This document shows positions 8,026-15,680 of a DNA stretch of 64,000 bases, one piece after another. The translations under genes and the position numbers were made by a program. Below the pieces are notes generated by a model. That model had not been told where the DNA came from and made no database searches. It worked only from the letters and a program-made list of their open reading frames with translations. The stretch comes from an uncultured Massilia sp. Its GTDB lineage: Bacteria; Pseudomonadota; Gammaproteobacteria; Burkholderiales; Burkholderiaceae. Position 1 is the first letter of the stretch; each line of letters starts with the position of its first letter. The stretch is from contig CAMLMV010000028.1 of NCBI GenBank assembly GCA_946481275.1, forward strand, positions 1 to 64,000, given 5' to 3'.

Positions 8026-11000
8026 TCAATTCGACCCGTTGCCGGAGAGTGCCCCCAGGACGGCCGCCGCGACCGGCGCCGCATGCTCCCCGCCGGTCGC
8101 TTCCGAACGGCTGACGAACACGGCGACGGCCAGCCGGTGGTCCTGCCCCGGCACGCTGCGCGGCTCCAGCCAGCCCGTGAACCAGACCGTCGCGAGCGCC
8201 CCGTCGCCCACCGGCGCCGTCCCCGTCTTGCCGGAAAGACCACGCCGGATACCGGACAAGGCCGGCGCGCGGAAGGCGCCGGCCGCCGTGCCCATGTCGA
8301 CGACGCCTTTCATGCCGGCACGGATGCGGTCCAGGCGCACGTCCAGCACCGGTCCATTCGACGGCGCGGCAGGCTTGCCGTCGAGTTCTCCCAGCAGGTG
8401 CGGCACGATCGCCCTGCCCTGGCCGACGGCGCCCGCCACGAGCGCCATCTGCAGCGGCGTCGCCTGCATCCGCAGGCCGATCGCCATCTGGCGCAGCTCG
8501 TGGCGCGTGTGGACGGGGTCGATGGCGGCCGGCGTCGTCTGCAGGGCGTCCCACGTCGACCAGGCAAAATCCGCCGGCAGCAGGCCGCCGTCCAGCCGCA
8601 GCGCCTGGCCGAAGCCGAGCCGGCGCGCCATCGCGACGACCGGGCGCACCGGGTCCAGCGCGCCCGGGTCGAGCGGCTGCAGGTCGGGTACGCCGCCGTC
8701 GGGCCGGCCGAGGAGACTCCGGTCGGACAGCTCTCCCGTCCACGCGAACCACGTGTTCAGGCTGTAGGTGAGCGCCTGCGCGAGGCCCAGGCGGCCGTCC
8801 TGGGCGCGCCGGTCCAGGCCCTGGTCGCGGAAATTCGTGATACGCGCGCGGCCGTCGACGGGGTACGTGGCCGCGTCCGTGCGGAATGCGAAGCCACGCT
8901 CGTGCGCGGCGGCGTTGATGCCGGCCAGCGGCAGGCCGTCCAGCAGGGCGTCCAGCTGGCGGTCGGATTTCGCCGCCAGTTCCAGGCCGAGGGCGCTGAC
9001 GATCTTGAACGTCGACCCAGGCGCCCGCTCGGCGCCGCCGTCGTGCTGCAGCGCGGGCAGGCGCAGCGGGCTCGCGGCCGGGTCGACGCGGTCGAAGTCG
9101 CGCGCCTCGCGCCAGTTCTCGTTCGTCACGGCCGGCATGCCCGCCCCGGCCGCGGCGAGGATCGCGCCCGTTTCCGTGTCGAGCAGGACGACGCCCGCCT
9201 GGCGGCCCGCCGGCACCGGTCCCGCGCCGCCGCAGGCCTTGCCATCCCAGTGCCCGCGCCGCATGGCGATGCAGTCGAGCGCCGCCTGCGCGGCCGCCTG
9301 CAGGCGCAGGTCCAGCGTCAGGCGCGCGGCGTGCCGGTCGCCCGGCACCCGGCCGAGCAAGGTGGCGACGCCGCCCGTCTGGCCCGCGCGCACGCCCAGC
9401 ATGGTGGCGAGGCCGGCCGCGCGCGCCGCGTCCGTCGGGGCGCCGTCGCGCCACAGCGGAATGCCATTGCGGTCGGCCAACGCGACGTCGGCCAGCGGCG
9501 CGGACGGGCGGGACGTGGCCGGACCCAGGGCCTGCCATGCGAGACGGCCGTCGCGCACGACCAGATGGCGGTAGCGCGCGTCGCCCGGCGTGGCCAGGGC
9601 GCCCTGCGCCAGCGGTTCCGCATCGATCACGATCTCGCCGGCGTCGGGCAACAGGTCGACCACCTGCACCTCGTCCGGCGCATTGCACGCGCGGCCGTCG
9701 CAGGCGGACTGCGGATCCCTGAGCAACCGGGCGCCCGTCACGTGGCGCAGGCGGCCGGCCAGCATCAGCCGGATACTTGCCGTCCCGTCGGGTACCGTCA
9801 GGCGCAGCCGCGCGGCGCTCCCGTCCGCCGGCCATGCGCCCACGCGCTGCCACGGCGCCCACCCCTGCGGCAGCCGGGCGAACAGCCGGGCGGTGGCCGG
9901 GGGCATGTCGTCGGCCAGCGGCACGGGCACCGTGGCCGTTCCCTGCACGGCTTCCGCGCGCCACGTGGCCGTCACACCGGCCGGCAGGCGCCACGCGAGC
10001 AGGCGCCGCTCGGCATTGAAGATGCGGACCTGTTCGCGCACGAAATCGCCGTCGGCGCGACGATACAACCGTTCCAGCAGCCGCAGCGCGTCGCCGTCGA
10101 GATTCACGCCGTCCCACGGCGTCCTGCCGGCCGCGCGCCACGCGGCAAGATCCGGCGGGGCCAGCTCGGCCAGGCCGTTCGCGCCCAGGCGCACGAGCCC
10201 CTTCGCCCGCAACTGGTCGAACAGCTGCTCGTCCTCCATGGCCGGCGCCGGCGCCGACGGCACGCGGTAGTCGCCCGGCGCCAGCGTCGTCTCGACGGGG
10301 CTGCCCTGCGCCGGCAGGGCGACAACCAGCGCGCGTGGCGTGGGTGCGGGGCGGTAGAGCTGGACGAGGAGTTCGCCGGCGGCCGGACATGCTGTGCTCG
10401 CCCGGTGGCGCAGCCGCAGCGCGCCGTCGCGCCACGCCAGCCAGCCTTCGCCGCCCGGCGCCACCCGGGCCGTGGCGCCGACCCATTGCGTAGGACCGTC
10501 CCAGCGCACGTCCAGCGGGGATCCCGCCCGGCCGTCGACGCGCACGCGCGGCATCGGGCCTGCCGCAAGCAGCACGTTGCGCGGCGCGGTCAAGGCGGCC
10601 ACGTCGGCGAACGTCCACCCGATCCGCAGCGGCAGCAGGCGGCCGGGATGCGTGCGGTCGGCGAGCTGGTCGCACAGGTCGACGCGCTGCGCCGCGCCGG
10701 CGCGCATGCCGGACAGGATGAGCAGCGACGCGCCGCCGTGCGTGCGCACCGTCACGCCCGGCGTGCCAGGCACCGTGAACGCGACGCCCGGCAGCACGGC
10801 CGTCAGGCGCGACGCGCCGTCGCCCGGTGACGCCTCGCCATCCGCGGCCAGCCAGCGCGCGTGCACGACGATGAGCGCGGCGCCGGCCACGGCCAGCGGC
10901 ACGCAGCCGGCCGTCAGCCAGCGCAGCGGCGCGGGTCCGCGTGCGCGTGGCCGGGCGACCGCATGCGTACGCGTGGCGGCACGCAGGTTGCGTGCGCGCC

Positions 11001-11049
11001 GCAAGCGCGTCCGGTTGGCCGCGACGGCCTCGACGAGCGTTCCGATCAT
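8026..11049 (-). CDS. Divergent penicillin-binding transpeptidase with a long unusual N-terminal region
   Basis: 1007 aa, ATG 11049 with GAGGGAGA upstream. One transmembrane helix (~43-62) follows an Arg-rich cytosolic tail, so the rest faces the periplasm. The transpeptidase motifs are all present: STFK with Ser ~678, SLN at ~763 and KTGT with Lys ~941, so it should acylate beta-lactams and cross-link peptidoglycan. Roughly 500 residues before the catalytic domain are beta-rich (SIRLMLAGRLRHVTGARLL and similar) and do not look like a normal PBP2 or FtsI pedestal or a transglycosylase domain. There are no PASTA repeats. It lies alone outside the dcw or mrd clusters, next to the kinase operon. 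Gene identity is sure from the motifs; its role in the cell is not. Confidence 0.88.
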   Translation of the reverse strand: MIGTLVEAVAANRTRLRRARNLRAATRTHAVARPRARGPAPLRWLTAGCVPLAVAGAALIVVHARWLAADGEASPGDGASRLTAVLPGVAFTVPGTPGVTVRTHGGASLLILSGMRAGAAQRVDLCDQLADRTHPGRLLPLRIGWTFADVAALTAPRNVLLAAGPMPRVRVDGRAGSPLDVRWDGPTQWVGATARVAPGGEGWLAWRDGALRLRHRASTACPAAGELLVQLYRPAPTPRALVVALPAQGSPVETTLAPGDYRVPSAPAPAMEDEQLFDQLRAKGLVRLGANGLAELAPPDLAAWRAAGRTPWDGVNLDGDALRLLERLYRRADGDFVREQVRIFNAERRLLAWRLPAGVTATWRAEAVQGTATVPVPLADDMPPATARLFARLPQGWAPWQRVGAWPADGSAARLRLTVPDGTASIRLMLAGRLRHVTGARLLRDPQSACDGRACNAPDEVQVVDLLPDAGEIVIDAEPLAQGALATPGDARYRHLVVRDGRLAWQALGPATSRPSAPLADVALADRNGIPLWRDGAPTDAARAAGLATMLGVRAGQTGGVATLLGRVPGDRHAARLTLDLRLQAAAQAALDCIAMRRGHWDGKACGGAGPVPAGRQAGVVLLDTETGAILAAAGAGMPAVTNENWREARDFDRVDPAASPLRLPALQHDGGAERAPGSTFKIVSALGLELAAKSDRQLDALLDGLPLAGINAAAHERGFAFRTDAATYPVDGRARITNFRDQGLDRRAQDGRLGLAQALTYSLNTWFAWTGELSDRSLLGRPDGGVPDLQPLDPGALDPVRPVVAMARRLGFGQALRLDGGLLPADFAWSTWDALQTTPAAIDPVHTRHELRQMAIGLRMQATPLQMALVAGAVGQGRAIVPHLLGELDGKPAAPSNGPVLDVRLDRIRAGMKGVVDMGTAAGAFRAPALSGIRRGLSGKTGTAPVGDGALATVWFTGWLEPRSVPGQDHRLAVAVFVSRSEATGGEHAAPVAAAVLGALSGNGSN

Positions 11050-11234
11050 CGCTGGGTTCTCCCTCGTTGTGTTCGCGTCCGCCTAGCCGGGGGCGGATGA
11101 AAGCCGGTCCCGCCTATCTGCGCTTCATCCTGCGTTTCGTGCGGTTCGTCGCACGCAGGTGGAGACCTTGAACCCTTGTGGCTACAGTACACACATCGAC
11201 AAGCGCTTAATCACCCAACCCCGAGGAGAGCATC

Positions 11235-11453
11235 ATGAACGTCATCAAGCACATGGAAGCCGCCTTCATCGTTGCACTGGGCGTGGCCGCCGCCGGCAGC
11301 GTGGCACTCGACAGCGTCAAGCCCGCACAGGCCACCGCGCCGGTCCTCGCCACGACGGCCGGCATCCCGGTCGTGCACGTCACCGCCAAGCGCCTGACCC
11401 CGGCCGAGAAGCAGCAGATGCTGGCGCTGGAACGCGTGCGGAGCCGCGCATGA
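11235..11453 (+). CDS. Small exported or membrane-anchored hypothetical protein
   Basis: 72 aa, with a strong GAGGAGA ribosome site before ATG 11235. One N-terminal hydrophobic segment (AAFIVALGVAAAGSVAL) could be a signal peptide or anchor. A short Ala/Thr-rich stretch follows, then a charged tail (KRLTPAEKQQMLALERVRS). Not recognised. Likely a real monocistronic small gene because of the ribosome site and coding bias. Confidence 0.7.
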   Translation: MNVIKHMEAAFIVALGVAAAGSVALDSVKPAQATAPVLATTAGIPVVHVTAKRLTPAEKQQMLALERVRSRA

Positions 11454-11461
11454 TGCGCACG

Positions 11462-11487
11462 GCGGGGATGGCCGTTGCTGTCCCCGC
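11462..11487 (+). terminator. Hairpin downstream of the 72-aa gene, terminator-like
   Basis: A 7-bp perfect stem (GCGGGGA / TCCCCGC) closes a 12-nt loop just after the stop at 11453. No strong T-tract follows, so termination is uncertain. Confidence 0.35.
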
Positions 11488-11548
11488 ACACAATCTGTTT
11501 CAGATGTAAGTAACTGCTTCAACTGCTGAATCGCTCCGCCCGCCGCGC

Positions 11549-11554
11549 TATATT
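11549..11554 (+). promoter_or_regulatory. Possible -10 box (TATATT) for the WXXGXW-repeat gene
   Basis: TATATT stands out in a GC-rich setting 33 bp before ATG 11587. The sequence 17 bp upstream (CTGAAT) is only a weak -35. Confidence 0.4.
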
Positions 11555-11586
11555 GGTCACATCCGAAGTCCGGATTGGAGACCGAC

Positions 11587-12156
11587 ATGAAACGCCTCAC
11601 GCTTGCCGCCCTGATCGCCATCGGCGCCGCCGCCGCACCGCTTCCTTCCATGGCTTACAGCAATGTCAGCCTGACCATCAGCACCGCCCCGCCGGCCCCG
11701 TTGTACGAGCGCGTCCCCGCGCCGCGTCACGGTTATGTGTGGGCACCCGGCCACTGGGAATGGTCCGGCCGCCGCCACACCTGGGCACCGGGTTACTGGG
11801 TCGCCGAGCGCCCGGGCTATGTCTACCGCGCACCGGCCTGGTATCAGGGCAATGGCGGCTGGTACATGCAGCCCGCCGCCTGGACGCCGTACGGCCCCGA
11901 CCGCGACGGCGTGCCCGACCGCTTCGAGCGCCGCCATGACCGCGGGTACGACCGTCCGTACTACGGCGGCCGCGAGTATTACCGAGGCCGCGACCGCGAC
12001 CGCGACGGCATCCCCGACCGCTACGAACGCGGCGGCCGCCGCTGGGACGAAGACCGCGACGGCGTGCCGAACCGCTACGACCGCGACCGCGACCGCGACG
12101 GCGACGGTGTGCCGAACCGCTGGGATCACCGGCCGGACAATCCCTACCGCCGCTAA
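11587..12156 (+). CDS. Exported WXXGXW-repeat protein with Ca-binding DxDxDG-type tail
   Basis: 189 aa from ATG 11587, with GGAG 6 nt upstream; an in-frame TTG at 11575 is less likely. There is a signal peptide (KRLTLAALIAIGAAAAPLPSMA). The mature N-terminal half has the aromatic repeats of the WXXGXW/YXWGXW family (YVWAPGHWEW, TWAPGYWV). The C-terminal ~85 residues are an Arg/Asp-rich array with about four thrombospondin-type-3-like units (DRDGVPDR, DRDGIPDR, DRDGVPNR, DGDGVPNR). Those units are known to bind calcium in other proteins. An envelope or surface location is expected; the function is unknown. Confidence 0.85.
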   Translation: MKRLTLAALIAIGAAAAPLPSMAYSNVSLTISTAPPAPLYERVPAPRHGYVWAPGHWEWSGRRHTWAPGYWVAERPGYVYRAPAWYQGNGGWYMQPAAWTPYGPDRDGVPDRFERRHDRGYDRPYYGGREYYRGRDRDRDGIPDRYERGGRRWDEDRDGVPNRYDRDRDRDGDGVPNRWDHRPDNPYRR

Positions 12157-12164
12157 CTCGGACA

Positions 12165-12192
12165 ACAGCGCCGCCCGGCGCTGTTTTTCTTT
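12165..12192 (+). terminator. Rho-independent terminator after the WXXGXW-repeat gene
   Basis: A perfect 8-bp stem (ACAGCGCC / GGCGCTGT) with a 4-nt GCCC loop is followed directly by TTTTCTTT. Confidence 0.88.
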
Positions 12193-12208
12193 GTAGTATC
12201 CTGTCGGC

Positions 12209-12877
12209 ATGAACGATTTTCCCGACCTGGACCGGATCGCCTACAAGGCCGAGCGCGCCGCGAGCCGCCGGCTGGCGCATGCCGAAGGCCTGTCCGCCGG
12301 CCAGGCGCTGCGCCGGACGCTGGAACTGGCCGCCGGCGCGGCCGGCCTCGCCGCCCTCGTCGAGGTGCGCACGGGCTTGCTGGCCGCGCAGGCGGCGCGC
12401 GACGCGGCACGGGCGTCAGCGAAGGCCGCCGCATCCGCCAAGCGTGACCCCCAGCCGACCGCATGGCGCGCGTGGTTCGACGGCTCCGCCAAGCCGAACC
12501 CGGGCCGCTGCGGCATCGGCGTCCGGATCGAAGGACCGGATGGCGTGCTGATCGAGCTCGCCCGACCGGCCGGCCACGGCAACAGCAGCGAAGCGGAATA
12601 CCGCGCGCTGATCGCGCTGCTGGAAACGGCCGTCGCCCACGGCGCGCACCCGCTGACCGTGCATGGCGACAGCCGGGTCGTGATCGACGACGTGACCGGC
12701 CCCGACCTGTACGCCGCGCCCGCCCTCGCCGGCTACCGCGCCCGCGCGCTGGCACTGCTCGGGCGGTTGCCCGACGTGCGCCTGCGCTGGGTGCCGCGCC
12801 ACAAGAACACCGGGGCCGATGCGCTGTCGCAGCGCGCCCTCATTTCGTTAGAGACCGATGCAAGCACTCCATCCTGA
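12209..12877 (+). CDS. RNase HI-like protein with an N-terminal helical extension
   Basis: 222 aa. Residues ~88-215 form an RNase H fold with the expected acidic residues: WFDGSAKPNPG (first Asp), SSEAEYRALIALL (Glu), VHGDSRVVIDDV (second Asp) and VPRHKNTGADALSQRA (last Asp). It should cut RNA in RNA:DNA hybrids. Plain bacterial RNase HI is ~150 aa. The extra ~85 N-terminal residues are helical, Ala-rich and lack the HBD consensus. The 3' end overlaps the following HD gene by 20 bp, suggesting coupling. Confidence 0.85.
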   Translation: MNDFPDLDRIAYKAERAASRRLAHAEGLSAGQALRRTLELAAGAAGLAALVEVRTGLLAAQAARDAARASAKAAASAKRDPQPTAWRAWFDGSAKPNPGRCGIGVRIEGPDGVLIELARPAGHGNSSEAEYRALIALLETAVAHGAHPLTVHGDSRVVIDDVTGPDLYAAPALAGYRARALALLGRLPDVRLRWVPRHKNTGADALSQRALISLETDASTPS

Positions 12878-13538
12878 ACTTGAAAGCTGGCGTCCCCGCC
12901 TCGCCCAACTGGCCGCACAGGCCGTCGCCGACCAGGGCCCCGACGGCGCCCATGACCTGAACCACTTCGAACGCGTCTGGCGCAATGCGCAGGCGCTGCT
13001 CGCGCACCATGACCAGGCCGATCCTCTCGTCGTGCTGGCCGCGTGCTACCTGCACGACCTCGTCAACGTGCCGAAGGACGACCCGCGCCGCAGCAGCGCG
13101 TCGCGGCTGTCGGCCGAACTGGCGCGCGAGCGGCTGGCGGTGCTCGGCTTCCCGGCCGACAAGCTGGCGGGCGTCGCCCACGCGATCGAGGCGCACAGCT
13201 TCTCCGCCGGCTTGCCCGCGACGACGCTGGAAGCGCGCATCGTGCAGGATGCCGACCGCCTGGACGGTCTCGGCGCCGTCGGCCTCGCGCGCATGTTCTA
13301 TATCGCCGGCCGCATGGGCAGCGCCCTCGCCCACGGCAGCGATCCGCTCGCGCTGGACCGTCCGCTCGACGACAAATCTTATTCGCTCGACCACATCGAC
13401 GCGAAGCTGGCGCGCCTGCCGGGCATGATGCAGACGGAGGCCGGCCGCAAGCTTGCCGAACAGCGGCTGGCGATCCTGACCGACTTCCGCAGCGCCTTCG
13501 CGGCCGAATGGACCGGCATCCCGCACGTGGAAGCTTGA
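12858..13538 (+). CDS. HD-domain phosphohydrolase
   Basis: 226 aa. HD superfamily metal-binding residues are visible: His in HDLNHFERVW (first), the HD pair in CYLHDLVNVP, the His in IEAHSF and the Asp in VQDADRLDGLGA. This layout matches the small YedJ/PhnZ-like HD hydrolases. Likely a cytosolic metal-dependent phosphohydrolase; the substrate is unknown. It begins inside the end of the RNase HI gene. Confidence 0.88.
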   Translation: MQALHPELESWRPRLAQLAAQAVADQGPDGAHDLNHFERVWRNAQALLAHHDQADPLVVLAACYLHDLVNVPKDDPRRSSASRLSAELARERLAVLGFPADKLAGVAHAIEAHSFSAGLPATTLEARIVQDADRLDGLGAVGLARMFYIAGRMGSALAHGSDPLALDRPLDDKSYSLDHIDAKLARLPGMMQTEAGRKLAEQRLAILTDFRSAFAAEWTGIPHVEA

Positions 13539-13553
13539 CGGGAAAGCAAGCTG

Positions 13554-13581
13554 TTGTCTGCTGGGCAATCGGTGCTACCAT
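13554..13581 (+). promoter_or_regulatory. Predicted sigma70 promoter for the MFS transporter gene
   Basis: TTGTCT, a 16-bp spacer and TACCAT lie 30 bp before ATG 13612. Confidence 0.45.
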
Positions 13582-13611
13582 AGACGTTTTCCGCATCGTC
13601 ACGGGCAGCCC

Positions 13612-14847
13612 ATGGCCAAAAGCGCGAACCTGAATTTCGTCCTCATCTGCGTGTTCGTCGACATGCTCGGCATCGGCCTCATCGTGCCCGTGCTGCCGAG
13701 CCTCGTGGGCGAATTCGTCGACAACCGCGCGCAGCAGGCGCTGTGGTACGGCGTGCTGGGCGCCACGTTCGGGCTGATGCAATTCCTGTTCATGCCGATG
13801 GTAGGCGCGCTGTCCGACCGCATCGGCCGCCGCCCCGTGCTGCTGTATTCGATGGGCGGCATGTGCATCAACTTCCTCGCGACCGCGTGGGCGCCGAACC
13901 TCGCCTGCCTGTTCATCGGGCGCGTGATCGGCGGAGCGTCTTCGGCCAGCATGTCCGTCGCGTCCGCGTACGCATCGGACGTGTCGACGCCGGAGAACCG
14001 CGCGAAAAGCTTCGGCAAGATCGGCGCCGCGTTCGGCTTCGGCTTCATCTGCGGGCCGATCCTCGGCGGCCTGCTGGGCAATATGGGATTGCACCTGCCG
14101 TTCTACGTGGCGGCCGCGCTGTCGGCCGCGAACTTCGTCTACGGTTACTTCGCCGTGCCGGAATCGCTGCCGCGCGAACGCCGCGCGCCGTTCCAGTGGT
14201 CGCGCATCAACCCGTTCGGCGCCCTGCTGCGCCTCGTGGGCCGCACCGACATCCGCGGCCTGGTCATTGTCTACACGCTCGTCGCCTTCGCCCAGATGAT
14301 GCTGCAGTCGACGTGGGTCCTGTTCACGACGTTCCGCTTCGACTGGACGCCGCGCGACAACGGCATCGCCCTGTTCTGCGTGGGCGTGTGCTCGATCGTC
14401 ATGCAGGCCGGGCTGCTCGCGCCGCTGATCCGGCGCTTCGGCGAGGTGCGGCTGTCGCTGATCGGCCTCGCCTCCGGCGCCGTCACCTTCTTCCTGTACG
14501 CGATCGCGACGCACGGCTGGATGATGTACGTCTTCATCCTCTGCAACCTGCTGTCGTTCGCGGCGGGGCCGGCACTGCAGGGCATCCTGTCGAAATCGTC
14601 GTCGAGCCGCGAACAGGGAGAACTGATGGGCTCCCTGCAATCGATCAGCAGCATGGGCCTCGTCGTCATGCCCCTCGTCGGCACGCTGCTGCTCGGCGCG
14701 GCAAGCGACCTGCCGCCGCTGGACTGGCGCGTGGGCGGGCCGTTCTTCGTGTGCGCCGCGATGCAGGCCGCCGCGCTGCTCGTCGCGCACCGCTACTTCC
14801 GCAACCACGGCATCCCGGAGACGGCACCGGCCGCCGAACAGGCGTGA
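13612..14847 (+). CDS. MFS transporter of the TetA/TCR type
   Basis: 411 aa with about 12 hydrophobic segments. The MFS motif A between TM2 and TM3 is GALSDRIGRRPVL, and the N-terminal segment (FVLICVFVDMLGIGLIVPVLP) is typical of the TetA-like drug:H+ antiporter subgroup. Inner membrane. The substrate cannot be told from sequence. Its stop overlaps the GTG start of the EamA gene. Confidence 0.9.
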   Translation: MAKSANLNFVLICVFVDMLGIGLIVPVLPSLVGEFVDNRAQQALWYGVLGATFGLMQFLFMPMVGALSDRIGRRPVLLYSMGGMCINFLATAWAPNLACLFIGRVIGGASSASMSVASAYASDVSTPENRAKSFGKIGAAFGFGFICGPILGGLLGNMGLHLPFYVAAALSAANFVYGYFAVPESLPRERRAPFQWSRINPFGALLRLVGRTDIRGLVIVYTLVAFAQMMLQSTWVLFTTFRFDWTPRDNGIALFCVGVCSIVMQAGLLAPLIRRFGEVRLSLIGLASGAVTFFLYAIATHGWMMYVFILCNLLSFAAGPALQGILSKSSSSREQGELMGSLQSISSMGLVVMPLVGTLLLGAASDLPPLDWRVGGPFFVCAAMQAAALLVAHRYFRNHGIPETAPAAEQA

Positions 14848-15680
14848 CGCCGTCCGTCCTGCTGGCGGTGCTGGGTGCGGCGCTGCTGCACGCGAGTTGG
14901 AACGCCCTGCTCAAGCGGCGCGGCGAGCCGCTGCTCGCGACGGTGCTCGTGGTCGCCGGATCGGCCAGCGTCGCGATCGTGCTGCTGCCCTGGTTGCCGG
15001 CGCCGGCGCGTGACAGCTGGCCGTTCATCGCGGCGTCGGGCGTCGTCCAGACGATTTACTACCTGCTGCTCATCGAAACCTACCGCGACGGCCAGGTCAG
15101 CCACGCCTACCCGCTGATGCGCGGCTGCGCGCCGCTGCTCGTGGCGCTCGTCAACGGGCCGCTGACGGGCGACCGGCTGAGCGCGGGCCAGTGGGCCGCC
15201 ATGCTCCTGATCTGCGGCGGGGTGCTGGCGCAATGGCTGGCCGCACCCGCGCACGGCGCGCGCCGCACGACGGTGTTCGCGCTGCTGACGGCCGGCGTGA
15301 TCGCGGCCTATACCTTGATCGACGGCCAGGGCGTGCGCCGCTCCGGTGCGCCGGCCGCCTACACGCTTTGGATCTTCCTGCTGACCGGCGCCGGCGTGTG
15401 CGCCTGGACGGCACGCGGCCGCGTGCGCGCGCTCGTTGCGTTCGCGCGTGCGAATCCGCTCGTGGCGCCGCTGGGCGGGCTCGCCTCCGTCGGCTCGTAC
15501 GGCATCGCGCTGTGGGCGATGACGCGCGCCCCGGTCGCGGCAGTCGCCGCGCTGCGCGAGACATCGATCCTGTTCGCGACCGCGATCGCCGCGTTCATCC
15601 TGCGCGAACCGGTCGGCCGCGCGCGACTGGCGGCCGTCGCCCTGATCGCGTGCGGTGCCGTCGCGATGCGGCTGGCCTAA
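14844..15680 (+). CDS. EamA/DMT-family transporter
   Basis: 278 aa with GTG start at 14844, overlapping the MFS stop (GTGA). There are about ten hydrophobic helices in two homologous halves, each starting with a DMT-like segment (LHASWNALLKRRGEPLL; YTLWIFLLTGAGVCAW) and ending with the usual LREPVGRARLAAVALIACG. Drug/metabolite transporter family, inner membrane, substrate unknown. The last 4 bp overlap the convergent GH30 gene. Confidence 0.88.
   Translation: MTPSVLLAVLGAALLHASWNALLKRRGEPLLATVLVVAGSASVAIVLLPWLPAPARDSWPFIAASGVVQTIYYLLLIETYRDGQVSHAYPLMRGCAPLLVALVNGPLTGDRLSAGQWAAMLLICGGVLAQWLAAPAHGARRTTVFALLTAGVIAAYTLIDGQGVRRSGAPAAYTLWIFLLTGAGVCAWTARGRVRALVAFARANPLVAPLGGLASVGSYGIALWAMTRAPVAAVAALRETSILFATAIAAFILREPVGRARLAAVALIACGAVAMRLA

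Noticed and set aside
11900..12150. CRISPR-like or tandem DNA repeat
   Set aside because: The repeating CGCGACGG-type units are codons of the DxDxDG array inside a coding gene, not direct repeats with spacers.
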